A stretch of DNA of 64,000 nucleotides from CAVTUU01 sp045804965 (GCA_045804965.1 JBJMMD010000047.1:186001-250000), one strand, 5' to 3'; positions 35,145 through 44,042 are shown, counted from the first letter of the stretch. The notes: generated by a model not told the origin, from the sequence alone. Program-made: numbers and translations.

Positions 35145-35267
35145 CTATTTGGCCCGTTCTCGCAAGGCGTCGATAAGCTGTTGCGTCGTTAGTGGCTGAG
35201 ATGTATTTCGAAGTACTGTCAGCAAAAATGCAACGTCGTCGTCGTTTAGTTGAACTGAATTTGCCAT
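35145..35267 (-). CDS. 40-residue small protein heading the unknown/HEAT/femX/murE run
   Basis: A complete reading frame of 40 codons starts at ATG with GGGAGAC seven bases upstream and ends 38 bases before the 575-residue gene. The product is acidic at the start and then two amphipathic helices (VAFLLTVLRN and TTQQLIDALRE), resembling the first helices of a winged-helix domain. It is in the same orientation as the whole run. Its small size makes chance possible, but the ribosome site, codon use and position are good. Confidence 0.6.
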   Translation of the reverse strand: MANSVQLNDDDVAFLLTVLRNTSQPLTTQQLIDALRERAK

Positions 35268-35574
35268 GAAGTCTCCCGCCGCATTCAAGCGGCCAGATGG
35301 AGCTTAGTCCAAACGCTGAAGTTTAGCCTTATGCGCTCGAAATGACCACCCGCCATCGAGCGTCCTGACGCAAAAGCACTTCCTAATTGCTATTCATAGT
35401 ATGCAAGTCCAACAGTCAGTTTTTCCAAGATTCTGATGGTTCCCGTTCGTGGCGGCACGCAAATTCGTCGCGATGCCATCTATACACTCGTTTGGAAGGA
35501 CCACCTTACGTTTCGATGCCGGAAATCCGGTCGCGCTAGGACCGAACGGGCGCGAAATACCTGTCTAAAGCTCC
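35268..35574. other. Intergenic region upstream of tatA and of the small gene
   Basis: No coding frame with a start and ribosome site is seen in this part of the divergent gap. It should contain the promoter for the minus-strand run, but no clear -35/-10 pair was found there by eye. Confidence 0.3.
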
Positions 35575-35604
35575 TTGCCGCGACGAAGCGGCGAGGTCTA
35601 TACT
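35575..35604 (+). promoter_or_regulatory. Promoter of tatA
   Basis: TTGCCG (35575-35580) and TATACT (35599-35604) are 18 bases apart. The spacer contains the hairpin GCCGC/GCGGC. Confidence 0.55.
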
Positions 35605-35670
35605 CGTGACTACAGTTAGCAAGCAAACACGCAGCGCCCGGCCGAGGCGGTATCAGGAGGAAAACGGACA

Positions 35671-35907
35671 ATGGCAGGCCTGGGATGGCAAGAACTCATC
35701 ATCGTCTTGGTCATCGTCGTCATTATCTTCGGTGCTGGGAAGCTGCCTGAGATCGGTGGCGCGCTCGGCAAGGGCATCAAAGAATTCAAGACTCAGTCCG
35801 AGGGAGATCCGAACCTTCCCGAGGGCACGACCGCCGCTCAGAAGGTCGACGAAGCAACGTCCACGACGGTCGTGGAAAAGCGCGAGGTTCGCGCCGACGA
35901 AATCTAG
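35671..35907 (+). CDS. tatA: Sec-independent translocase subunit TatA
   Basis: The 78-residue protein has the TatA/E pattern: an N-terminal helix (about residues 8-22, LIIVLVIVVIIFGAGKLPEI) with the FG hinge, then the amphipathic LGKGIKEFK and an acidic tail. TatA builds the pore for twin-arginine substrates. AGGAGG lies ten bases before the ATG. tatB/tatC are not adjacent. The secreted propeller and similar proteins in this window could be clients. Confidence 0.93.
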   Translation: MAGLGWQELIIVLVIVVIIFGAGKLPEIGGALGKGIKEFKTQSEGDPNLPEGTTAAQKVDEATSTTVVEKREVRADEI

Positions 35908-35936
35908 CCAATGCTTGGGCGACTAACTGCGAAGGT

Positions 35937-35971
35937 GAGGAGACGGAGGCCGATCGGCCTCCGTTTCCTCT
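35937..35971. terminator. Palindromic terminator between tatA and a convergent gene
   Basis: A perfect 22-base palindrome (35943-35964, ACGGAGGCCGA mirrored) is followed by TTTCCTC on the plus strand; GAGGA upstream extends the stem. It can end tatA and the convergent minus-strand gene. Confidence 0.7.
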
Positions 35972-35996
35972 TGCCCTGTATCGATGAGTCGTTCTA

Positions 35997-36287
35997 TCAG
36001 GAATCGTCTCCGTCCTCGCGGAAGAACCCGAGAATCGTCGTGCCCTGGGCTGTCGAAACGGGGGCTTTGCCATTTTGTGGCACTTCGCCCATCAACTCAA
36101 TAAACGTGATCTTGTTCCATGCGTACATGAACGCTGAAGCGCCTTCGGTTACATAGGGGAGCGGTTTGCCATCTTTCTTGCGAATGTTGCGCATGAGGAC
36201 AAACGTGTGGATCGGATTGGGCAGTTCGTCGAGTTCAGCGAGGAACGCATCCTCACCCTGAATGTGAACGATCGCGGCGACAGACAA
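35997..36287 (-). CDS. Small hypothetical protein (96 residues)
   Basis: I do not recognise the family. The compact sequence begins SVAAIVHIQGEDAFLAELDE and contains LPNPIHTFVLMRNIRKKDG, IELMGEVP and a C-terminal TTILGFFRED, giving a mixed alpha/beta globular look with no signal peptide or membrane helix. The start is TTG with a strong GAGGAGG site upstream, which supports real translation. It follows the kinase gene by only 36 bases on the same strand and so may be co-transcribed with it. Confidence 0.65.
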   Translation of the reverse strand: MSVAAIVHIQGEDAFLAELDELPNPIHTFVLMRNIRKKDGKPLPYVTEGASAFMYAWNKITFIELMGEVPQNGKAPVSTAQGTTILGFFREDGDDS

Positions 36288-36323
36288 GTTTGAACCTCCT
36301 CATGAAACAGCGATGTACTGCTC

Positions 36324-38213
36324 TTACCTGTGCCGGTCCAATGCATAGACTCGGCCATCCATACTGCCAAAAACGACGTGATCTGCCGTTATCAGGGGCC
36401 GGCTTACGATCGGCCCCTCAGCGCTAAACGACCATTTCACCGAACCGTCGTCTCGCGTCAAACAGTAAAGTTTCGAGTCAGTGCCGCCGACGTACAGAAC
36501 CTCGCCGTCGTGCGTGGCCGACGACGTAATTTGACGACAGAGATGGCTTTTCCAAGTGACTTCGCCTGAATCGAGCGCAAGTGCGTAAAGGTGACCGTCG
36601 CATGACCCAATGTAGACCGTCTGATCGACGATCAACGGGGAAGCAACAATGGCTTTCTGTGTGGTGTGCGTCCACTTTAGTTTTCCCTCTGCGCCGAAAC
36701 CTCGAATTCCGCCATCCATCGCACCGACGACAATCAGATCGCCAGACCTCGCAGGCGACGAGATCAATGGCGCTCCGATTTGATAGCGCCAGCCCAGTTG
36801 GCCGCTCTCCCGATGAACTGCATAGAAATACCCGTCGTCTGATCCGAAAACGATATGATCGCCGCTGACAAGTGGAGAAGACCGCACTGGTCCCCACGTG
36901 CGGTAGCGCCAGAGCAACGTACCCCGGGCACGATCGACCCGGTACAAGAATGAGTCATCCGAGCCAATATACGCGGCCTTGTCGTCAACCGCCGGAGAAG
37001 AACGAACCGGCATGTTGGTGCGGAAGGACCAAGTGGACCTGCCCGCTTGCCTTGAAACGGCATACAGCGAGTGATCCTCACTTCCAAACAGTACCACGTC
37101 GTTGGCAGGCACCGGACGGGAAACGATGCCGCGTTGTGCACGATAACGCCAGCGAACTGAGCCATCGGTTTCGTCGATGGCGTAGAGCGAGCCATCGTAA
37201 GAACCGACGTAAATTGCTCCCCCAGCGTGTGATGCCGATCCTCTGACTTCGTCTTGTGTCTTAAGCGACCAATCGAGCCGCATTTGATCGAGTTTGTTTG
37301 GAGCGGTGGACTTTTGACCGGCCCCGGTCGCCAGCACAGCCGACCCACGCGTGTGGTCGCGGCGTCTGGCAGTGACCGCCCCTATCGCGCCGGTCCCTGG
37401 ATGGCGCAGTTCGAGCAGCGTGTCGCGAAGCTCTTGGACCGACCCATAGCGGTCGTCTGCGGAGTACTGCACACATTTGAGCACGATGTGCTCGAACTCA
37501 GCACTCAAGGTTCCGTTAAACCGCCGGGGCGGGCGCTGGGCAAATGTGAACGGAGTCTCCCCACGGGGGTCACTTGCGGTCGACAAGTGATGCAGTGTCG
37601 CACCCAAGGCATAGATGTCTCCGCGGGCATCTGCGATGCCGCGGTACTGCTCCGGAGGGGCATAACCCTCGGTGCCGATCATCGTGCCCTTTTGCTGAGG
37701 GGCAAATGCGCGGGCAATGCCAAAATCGACGAGCATCAATGCGCTATCACTTCGAATCATGATGTTGCTTGGCTTCAGGTCGCGGAAGATGACCGGTTCC
37801 GGTTGCTGACTGTGAAGATAAATGAGCACGCTGCATAGATCGAGCGCCCACCCTACAACCGCGTCTTCCGAGAATGCCTCGCCACGCTGGCTGAGCAATG
37901 ATTCGAGATCGTGGCCCTGGATCAGTTCAAGTACGAGATAGACAGTGCCCTGCTGTTCGAAGTAGTCGTAAATTCGAGGGATCGCCGAGTGCGTAAGGGT
38001 AGCCAACAATGCAGCCTCGCGCTGAAAATTGATCAGTCGGAGACTTCGCACCCGCTCGTCATCGGTGACGTTGAACATTTCTTTGATCGCGCACAGCCGA
38101 TCAACGCTTGTAAACCGAAGGTCACGGGCCTTGTAGACCGTGCTCATGCCGCCGACACCGAGCACTTCGATAATGCGGTACCGCTGCTGCAGCACCGTAT
38201 TTGCCTTGAGCAT
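36324..38213 (-). CDS. Serine/threonine protein kinase with C-terminal PQQ-type beta-propeller
   Basis: From ATG 38213 the protein is 629 residues. Residues 10-280 are a Hanks kinase: glycine loop LGVGGMSTVY, Lys44 (AIKE), catalytic loop FRDLKPSN (D145, N150; HRD is FRD), DFG (163-165) and GTEGYAPPEQ. A short linker then leads to about seven PQQ-like blades (about 320-629), each with the pattern YVGS.DG.LYA.....G...W. No membrane helix separates the halves, so the propeller is probably cytoplasmic. The open frame continues 43 codons upstream to TTG 38342; kinases of this type usually begin close to LQQRYRI, so the shorter form is chosen. Confidence 0.88.
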   Translation of the reverse strand: MLKANTVLQQRYRIIEVLGVGGMSTVYKARDLRFTSVDRLCAIKEMFNVTDDERVRSLRLINFQREAALLATLTHSAIPRIYDYFEQQGTVYLVLELIQGHDLESLLSQRGEAFSEDAVVGWALDLCSVLIYLHSQQPEPVIFRDLKPSNIMIRSDSALMLVDFGIARAFAPQQKGTMIGTEGYAPPEQYRGIADARGDIYALGATLHHLSTASDPRGETPFTFAQRPPRRFNGTLSAEFEHIVLKCVQYSADDRYGSVQELRDTLLELRHPGTGAIGAVTARRRDHTRGSAVLATGAGQKSTAPNKLDQMRLDWSLKTQDEVRGSASHAGGAIYVGSYDGSLYAIDETDGSVRWRYRAQRGIVSRPVPANDVVLFGSEDHSLYAVSRQAGRSTWSFRTNMPVRSSPAVDDKAAYIGSDDSFLYRVDRARGTLLWRYRTWGPVRSSPLVSGDHIVFGSDDGYFYAVHRESGQLGWRYQIGAPLISSPARSGDLIVVGAMDGGIRGFGAEGKLKWTHTTQKAIVASPLIVDQTVYIGSCDGHLYALALDSGEVTWKSHLCRQITSSATHDGEVLYVGGTDSKLYCLTRDDGSVKWSFSAEGPIVSRPLITADHVVFGSMDGRVYALDRHR

Positions 38214-38589
38214 GTTGTGGCGAACAGGCGTCAGCGTCCTGGGAGTTCGGTCGTCGTTCTTGCTCGGCTCGATGAGCGGCGCTTCAGTTTTTGCGGGTGA
38301 TATTGGCACTCGGCGCCCCCGCCCCTTCTGTACGTCGAACAAACGGCGTGCAACTCGAGGAAAGGGGACAGTCGATCCTCGTCTAAAAGCTGCCAGAATA
38401 TGTCTTCCTAAGCTCCATCATATGGGGCTAGGGCTGGTCACGAAAGGTCATCTGAGTCGCGCGGCGGCAAGTTGGGGCTTAAGTACCGGACTGTTTATGA
38501 CCTCGTTGCGCAGGTTGCGGCAAGCTTGTCTTGGTCTGTATCATCCGTGACCACAACTAAGCCATTGCCATCCGCGACTCGAGGACTTG
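38214..38589. other. Divergent region between the kinase and lepB
   Basis: The part 38214-38342 could encode an N-terminal extension of the kinase. The remainder has no convincing gene, and no clear promoter pair was found by eye. Confidence 0.3.
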
Positions 38590-39348
38590 ATGACTTACGA
38601 AGAAACTCGCGTTGATTCGAGCAACGTTCAGTCGGATGGCCCAGCAGCAGACGGCCTCGCCCAAGACGAATATTCTGGAACGTTCGGCCAACCCGATCCG
38701 GCGCTTGAAACTTCGCCACCGGCGAAGGTCTCGAGTGGCAAGTTCACGCGAGAAGTTATTGAAACGATCGTTCTCGCGGTCCTCATTTTTTTCGGCGTCC
38801 GACTCATTGTGCTGAATTTCCAAGTCGATGGTAGCAGCATGGTACCGAATTTGCATAATGGGGAGATGCTGCTCGTCAATCGCAATGTCTACATGCACTT
38901 TGACGTGAATCAATTTGTCGACTGGCTACCAGCGGTTGACCACGAAAGCAAACACGTGGTCTATCCGTTCCATCCCCCGCAACGAGGAGATATCATTGTC
39001 TTCAATCCACCCACAAACTCTGATAAACCGTATATCAAGAGGGTGATCGGTTTACCAGGCGAGACCGTTTCATTCAAAGGCGGCTACGTCTACATTGACG
39101 GTGAGAAGCTTGACGAGCCGTATATCAACGGAGCGATTACGAAATGCAACCGTCAAGTCTGCGAGGACGTAAAAGTGCCTAACGGCGATATCTTCGTTAT
39201 GGGCGACAATCGGGAAAACAGCGCTGATTCACGAAGTTTCGGGCCGGTGAGCGTTGACTCGATCATCGGCAAGGCATGGGTCACCTATTGGCCGTTCGAC
39301 GACTTTGGTCTGGTGCCGCACTATGACTACCCGGGAATCTCTGGGTAA
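38590..39348 (+). CDS. lepB: Signal peptidase I
   Basis: The 252-residue protein has a 50-residue polar N-terminus, one membrane helix (about 56-76) and the S26 catalytic domain outside the membrane. The Ser-Lys dyad is S83 (VDGSSMVPNL) and K150 (YIKRVIGLPGE). The late box GDNRENSADSRSFGPV is intact. It cuts signal peptides from exported proteins. TTG at 38587 precedes the ATG, which is taken as the start. The N-terminal Asp/Ser/Pro-rich tail is longer than in E. coli relatives. Confidence 0.94.
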   Translation: MTYEETRVDSSNVQSDGPAADGLAQDEYSGTFGQPDPALETSPPAKVSSGKFTREVIETIVLAVLIFFGVRLIVLNFQVDGSSMVPNLHNGEMLLVNRNVYMHFDVNQFVDWLPAVDHESKHVVYPFHPPQRGDIIVFNPPTNSDKPYIKRVIGLPGETVSFKGGYVYIDGEKLDEPYINGAITKCNRQVCEDVKVPNGDIFVMGDNRENSADSRSFGPVSVDSIIGKAWVTYWPFDDFGLVPHYDYPGISG

Positions 39349-39511
39349 GGACCGAATCAGAGTTCCGGCGATTGTAGGTCTGCGCGAGCGGCGTGTAGAA
39401 TTAGAAGCGCCGGTCGGGCCCGACCCGGCCGCAGCTGAACGCAGCGCGCCCCAAGCTTCATCCTCGCATCTCGGCCATGGGGAAGTCGCGTAGCGCCGAA
39501 AGGGCCTGGCG

Positions 39512-40060
39512 ATGATCGAGACCGTAGTCGAGAGCATCCGTGTCAACCTAGTGACACAAAACCGCGTCGTGATTCTGAAAGAGGTTCAAGGCGAGCGGCA
39601 TTTGCCGATCTGGATCGGCGATTTCGAAGCGCAAGCGATTGCAATGGAGCTGCAGGGTCTCGTGTCGCCTCGACCGTTACCATATGACCTCATCAAGGCG
39701 GTGATCGGCGACTTGGGAGCAACTGTCGACCGCATCCTTGTTACCGATTTGGCTCAAGACGTGTTCTATGCCCGGATCGTGATTAGCCTGGATGGGCGCA
39801 CGGTCGAGATCGATTCACGACCGAGCGACGCAATCGCCCTCGCTGTCCGGACGCATACGCCGATCCTGGTCGAAGAATCGGTGATGGAGCGTGCGGGAGT
39901 GAGTCTTGACGGAGAGGAAGGCGACGCTGAAAGCGACCAAGACGGTTCTGCCGCCGGCGCTACGGCGGGCCAGACTGTCGACGATGAGCGATTGTCGGTG
40001 TTCCGCGAATTTATCAATACGCTCGACCTCGACGATTTCGATCGCAAACGAGGTAACTGA
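39512..40060 (+). CDS. Bifunctional nuclease (BFN/DUF151) family protein
   Basis: The 182-residue protein has the DUF151 core (residues 1-130): LPIWIGDFEAQAIAMELQG, PRPLPYDLIKAVI, DVFYARIVI and the RPSDAIALAVRTHTPI motif. A flexible acidic linker and a short UVR-like C-terminal helix follow (LSVFREFINTLDLDDFD), as in two-domain family members. Plant relatives have RNase and DNase activity; the bacterial role is uncertain. The next gene follows 17 bases later. Confidence 0.88.
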   Translation: MIETVVESIRVNLVTQNRVVILKEVQGERHLPIWIGDFEAQAIAMELQGLVSPRPLPYDLIKAVIGDLGATVDRILVTDLAQDVFYARIVISLDGRTVEIDSRPSDAIALAVRTHTPILVEESVMERAGVSLDGEEGDAESDQDGSAAGATAGQTVDDERLSVFREFINTLDLDDFDRKRGN

Positions 40061-40077
40061 CGAGTGTTGGAGCAGTA

Positions 40078-40470
40078 ATGGAATCCTCAGAGAACCAAAT
40101 CAAACGAATCGTGCTCGATCGCATGGACCGATGTGGCGTGTGCCATCGCAGTTATGAGCCCGAAGACGTCCACGTACTCTCGCGCAAGCCCGACTTCTGG
40201 ATGATGCTCGTCCAATGCACTGACTGTCAGGCCAAGAGTTTTGTGGCCGCGGTGATGAAGGACGGCGACCCGAAAGAGGCACGGCTCGCCCTTCGCCAAC
40301 TCACCGAGCAAGCTGAGTCGGGAACGGTGTCGATTGAGACTGAGGCGCCTGACGAGATCGTCATCGAAGGTGAACTTGTAACTGCCCACGACGTGTTGGA
40401 CATGCATGAGTTCTTGGCAGAGTTCGACGGGGACTTCAAGAGTCTCTTCACCAGTGACCGCAGCCCATAA
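40078..40470 (+). CDS. Small zinc-ribbon-like protein of unknown function
   Basis: The 130-residue protein has a CxxC pair near residues 19-22 (RCGVCHRS) and a second near 48-51 (QCTDCQAK), spaced as in zinc ribbons. An acidic C-terminal part contains ELVTAHDVLDMHEFLAEFDGDF. GGAG stands six bases before the ATG. I do not know a named family; co-transcription with the nuclease gene upstream is likely. Confidence 0.65.
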   Translation: MESSENQIKRIVLDRMDRCGVCHRSYEPEDVHVLSRKPDFWMMLVQCTDCQAKSFVAAVMKDGDPKEARLALRQLTEQAESGTVSIETEAPDEIVIEGELVTAHDVLDMHEFLAEFDGDFKSLFTSDRSP

Positions 40471-40576
40471 CCTAGCGAGAACGAATCGTAATCAACGTTG
40501 TCTCCCCATTCTCAAGTAAGTTTGCAAGGTCGTCCTCCATCCACTTACCACATCAAATTGCGTGAACTACATCGCG

Positions 40577-40605
40577 TTGACGCTCTCTGAGGTCGCTCCT
40601 ATACT
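40577..40605 (+). promoter_or_regulatory. Promoter of nuoEF
   Basis: TTGACG (40577-40582) and TATACT (40600-40605), 17 bases apart, stand 67 bases before the nuoE start. Confidence 0.65.
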
Positions 40606-40671
40606 CCAGCGCGGGTTCGTGATCACAATCACGGCTTGTTTGCTCACTTCGACTTGATTGGAGAGATTTGC

Positions 40672-41208
40672 GTGGCCGAGACCGCAGCGCAAGTTGCCGA
40701 CAACAGGCGCATCGACTTAGACGTCGTGCGCCAGATCATGACCCAATACAAACCCCAGGACTTCCAGGAAGCACAAGAGCTCATCCTAAGTGCGCTCCAA
40801 GAAATCAATGAGCACTTTGGCTGGGTTTCGCTCGAAGCCGCGGAGATTGTTGCCCATCATCTCGGCACGACCGTCAATCGCATCTATGGCCTGCTCACAT
40901 TTTATGCCGACTTCCGCACCGAGCCGCGCGGAAACCATTTCATGTTGCTGTGTCACGGAATGGCTTGCTACGTTCTCGGTTCTCAGGCGCTTGTGCAGGA
41001 ACTCGGCGACCGATACGGAATCGCCGATGGCGAGACGACCGAGGATGGCGAGCTGACTCTCCAGGTCGTGAACGGTTGCCTCGGTGTTTGTGACAGGGCT
41101 CCGATCGTGAAGATCGACGACACGTTCTATGGTGATCTCACCGCTGATTCACTGAACGAAGCTATTCAACGCGTCATTGCGGCGCCAAGTCGCCAGGGAG
41201 CACCATGA
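40672..41208 (+). CDS. NADH dehydrogenase-type 24 kDa subunit (NuoE-like)
   Basis: The 178-residue thioredoxin-fold protein carries the four [2Fe-2S] ligands C94, C99, C136 and C140, in CHGMAC and NGCLGVC. It resembles NuoE of complex I and the diaphorase subunit of NAD-dependent hydrogenases and formate dehydrogenases. The start is GTG 40672 with GGAGAG upstream rather than an in-frame start at 40636. It is coupled to the next gene by a 4-bp overlap. The other complex I genes are not adjacent. Confidence 0.88.
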   Translation: MAETAAQVADNRRIDLDVVRQIMTQYKPQDFQEAQELILSALQEINEHFGWVSLEAAEIVAHHLGTTVNRIYGLLTFYADFRTEPRGNHFMLLCHGMACYVLGSQALVQELGDRYGIADGETTEDGELTLQVVNGCLGVCDRAPIVKIDDTFYGDLTADSLNEAIQRVIAAPSRQGAP

Positions 41209-42932
41209 GTGTGCCAAGCACCACGTATGAGCGTCTAACGACTCGCGCAGATTTCGAAACCTTCCAGACGCGCGCGACCGATCGCTGGAATAGCCTCTGG
41301 AATGGCCAGCAGACGATTGTCGGCGTTTGCGTCGCAAGTTGTTCGATCGCAAAAGGGGCGCTCGATGTGCTCGCAGCGGCCCAATCCGCAGCGCCGGGTC
41401 TAAACGCTATCGTCCGCCAGGTCTCGTGCGATGGCGCGTGCTGGATGGAACCATGGGTTGAAGTCAAGCGACCGGGTCAGCCCGCAATCGTGTATCAGCA
41501 TGTTTCGCCAGACGATGTCCAATCCTTGATCGCTGGGGGTATGCAAGATCACATCATCGGCGTCCGCGGCGATGACCCCCTTGGTGATATTCCTGCATTG
41601 AACAAGCATCCGTTCTTTAAGCACCAACAGCGCATCGTTCTCGCCAATTCCGGAATTATCGATCCCGAGTCAATTGAAGACGCGATAGCGCGAGGTGCGT
41701 ACAGCGCCTATCTCAAAGTGTTGTTCGACATGGCGCCCGAAGACGCGATCGCCGAAGTAATGGCTTCTGGATTGCGCGGACGAGGGGGGGCGGGATTCGC
41801 GACCGGGATCAAGTGGGAGAGTGGGCGCAAGGCACGAGCAACGCCAAAATACGTGATTTGCAACAGCCACGAAGGCGAACCCAACGTCTTCAAAGATCGC
41901 CGCATTCACGAAGGCGATCCGCACCGCATCCTCGAAGGCATCCTGATTGGTTGTATCGTTGTCGGTTCTGAGCGTGGCTACAACTATATCGGCGGCGAAT
42001 ACCCGCTCGCGATCAAGCGGTTCCGGAAGGCGGTTGATGACGCTGAGCGTCTCGGACTCATCGGCAAGAATATTCTCGGTTCAGACAAGAACATCGGCTT
42101 CCGTGTGCGCACGGGAGGCGGCGCTTACATCTGCGGCGAGGGTTCGGCGTTGATGTATTCCGTCATGGGTCTCCGCGGCCAGCCGCGGACCAAACCGCCT
42201 CGTTCTGTCGAGGAGGGGATTTGGAAGCGGCCCACCGTCGCCAACAACACCGAGAGCTTCGCCAACATCCCCGACATCATCAATAACGGCGGCGAGTGGT
42301 ACGCCAAGATCGGCACCGAAAAAAGTGCCGGCACGAAATTGATGACCGTTCAGGGTCCGCTGAAGACCGTTGGGCTTGTCGAAGTACCGATGGGCATAAC
42401 GATGCGCACGCTGGTCGACGAATGTTGGGGCGGCATGCGTGATGGATATGCCTTCAAGGGCGTCCAGACCGGCGGAGTCTCGGCGGGACCATTGAAGGAA
42501 GAGCATCTCGACCTCCCCGTCGATTTCGATTCATTGACGGCAGTTGGCGGGATGCTCGGTTCTGGCGGCTTTGTCGTCTTCGACGAATCGGTTTGCGTTG
42601 TCGATTTTGCCCGATATCTGACCGCGTTCAACCGCGTCGAGTCCTGCTCGAAATGCGTGCCATGCCATCGCGGCAATCCGGCCTTAGTCGAGATCCTCGA
42701 TCGCATTCGTCTCGGCCGTGGAACATTGGACGATCTGCCACTACTCCGGCGCACCGCCAAGCACATCATTGAGCTCTCGCTTTGTGGTCTCGGTCAGGTC
42801 GCACCGATACCGATGGTCGGAATGATGGACTTGTTCGACGAGGAGTTTCGCCGCCACATCATCGACGGTGTTTGCCCGGCAGGAACATGCCCGATCGGTG
42901 CGGGTGAACCTGTGGCCGTCGCGGCAGACTAG
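41205..42932 (+). CDS. NADH-binding 51 kDa flavoprotein (NuoF/HoxF-like) with thioredoxin-like N-terminus
   Basis: The 575-residue protein has an N-terminal thioredoxin-like segment (about 1-120) with Cys in VCVASCSIAK and VSCDGACW. The NuoF core follows: FMN/NADH motif GRGGAGFATGIKW, GEGSALMYSVMGLRGQPR, an SLBB domain, and the [4Fe-4S] ligands in SCSKCVPCHRG with a later Cys. The protein ends without an extra ferredoxin domain. It oxidises NADH and passes electrons to the 2Fe-2S partner. As no NuoG or dehydrogenase alpha subunit follows, the electron acceptor is unknown. Confidence 0.88.
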   Translation: MSVPSTTYERLTTRADFETFQTRATDRWNSLWNGQQTIVGVCVASCSIAKGALDVLAAAQSAAPGLNAIVRQVSCDGACWMEPWVEVKRPGQPAIVYQHVSPDDVQSLIAGGMQDHIIGVRGDDPLGDIPALNKHPFFKHQQRIVLANSGIIDPESIEDAIARGAYSAYLKVLFDMAPEDAIAEVMASGLRGRGGAGFATGIKWESGRKARATPKYVICNSHEGEPNVFKDRRIHEGDPHRILEGILIGCIVVGSERGYNYIGGEYPLAIKRFRKAVDDAERLGLIGKNILGSDKNIGFRVRTGGGAYICGEGSALMYSVMGLRGQPRTKPPRSVEEGIWKRPTVANNTESFANIPDIINNGGEWYAKIGTEKSAGTKLMTVQGPLKTVGLVEVPMGITMRTLVDECWGGMRDGYAFKGVQTGGVSAGPLKEEHLDLPVDFDSLTAVGGMLGSGGFVVFDESVCVVDFARYLTAFNRVESCSKCVPCHRGNPALVEILDRIRLGRGTLDDLPLLRRTAKHIIELSLCGLGQVAPIPMVGMMDLFDEEFRRHIIDGVCPAGTCPIGAGEPVAVAAD

Positions 42933-42950
42933 AGCAGCACTGACAATCCA

Positions 42951-43940
42951 TTATCCCAAATCGAACGAGAATCCGACTTCCCGCTCAGTCGCTCGGTCGA
43001 CGGCCTTCTTGGCGACGACCACATCCTGAACGGCGTTCCCGACCGACTTGAAGAGGGTGATTTCTTCGGGAGAAGTCCGCCCGATTGTGCTGCGATCGAC
43101 CAAGTGGCCGAGTTCGGTCGCGAAGTGAGTGCGAGCGACGCGTCCTTCGTTGAGTGGAATAATCAGATCTCCCGCTTCGGCGAGCGCCGCATCTATCGAA
43201 TCCAATACGACCTTGGCTCGGGCAACCGTATTCGTGGGTAATTCCTGCATTTCAGGCGTAAATGCCCCGACGGCGTTGATGTGTGTTCCCGGCTTCACGT
43301 CTTCGTCGTCAAAGACAGGCTTTCTCGATGTCGTCGCCGTACAAATGACGTCGGCTTCGCGCACGGCTGGCGCGGCGGAGGTCGTCGTTTCCAATCGCGC
43401 TGAGAGGTTCGGCCAATCCCGGGCGATCGAAGCTCGATAGCGATCTAACGCATCCGCGCTGGGATCAACAGCAATGATGCGCTCGATTGAGCGGACCACG
43501 GTTACGGCTGCGGCTTGCGTCACGCCCTGGACACCCGCGCCGATGACGACGAGCACGCTTGAATCCGGTCGCGCAAGGAGATCAGTTGCCGCTCCGGACA
43601 CCGCGCCTGTTCGCAGCGCGGTCACGTATCCACCCTCCATGATCGCGAGCGGACGGCCGGTTTCGTCATCGACTAGACAGACTAGGGCGTGGATTGTCGG
43701 CAGTTGCTTGGCAAGATTGCCTTGGAACACGGACACGACTTTCACCCCGAGCGCGCTTTGGGCCGGAACATAGGCAGGCATCAACAGCGTGGCGCTCGAG
43801 CCTTGTTCGACCTCGAGGACCGCCCGCAGTGGGGACTGGGCTCGCCCGTTTGAAAGCTCGCGAAAGGCGACCTTCATCAGTTCGACTGCTTCCGGCATCG
43901 AAACGAGCTGCCTAAGATCGGCACGCGATAACGCAAGCAC
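42951..43940 (-). CDS. Ornithine cyclodeaminase/mu-crystallin family protein
   Basis: From GTG 43940 (GAGGAG six bases upstream) the protein is 329 residues, the usual family length. The Rossmann fold shows VLVVIGAGVQGVTQAAA; the substrate side shows VGAFTPEMQELP and the N-terminal LMPAYVP with KVVSVFQGN. Members deaminate ornithine, or reduce imino acids, or make ketimine reductions, all with NAD(P)H. The substrate cannot be told here. A longer frame starts at 44033 without a ribosome site. Convergent with nuoF. Confidence 0.82.
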   Translation of the reverse strand: MLALSRADLRQLVSMPEAVELMKVAFRELSNGRAQSPLRAVLEVEQGSSATLLMPAYVPAQSALGVKVVSVFQGNLAKQLPTIHALVCLVDDETGRPLAIMEGGYVTALRTGAVSGAATDLLARPDSSVLVVIGAGVQGVTQAAAVTVVRSIERIIAVDPSADALDRYRASIARDWPNLSARLETTTSAAPAVREADVICTATTSRKPVFDDEDVKPGTHINAVGAFTPEMQELPTNTVARAKVVLDSIDAALAEAGDLIIPLNEGRVARTHFATELGHLVDRSTIGRTSPEEITLFKSVGNAVQDVVVAKKAVDRATEREVGFSFDLG

Positions 43941-44042
43941 ACGTTGCTCCTCGCCTTGTCGCAAGATCACCCCGAACTTAGCCCAGCGCCGTTGTATCCG
44001 ATGGCGACTGGGAGTGTAGCCGGGCACCTGCATGACCGCAAT

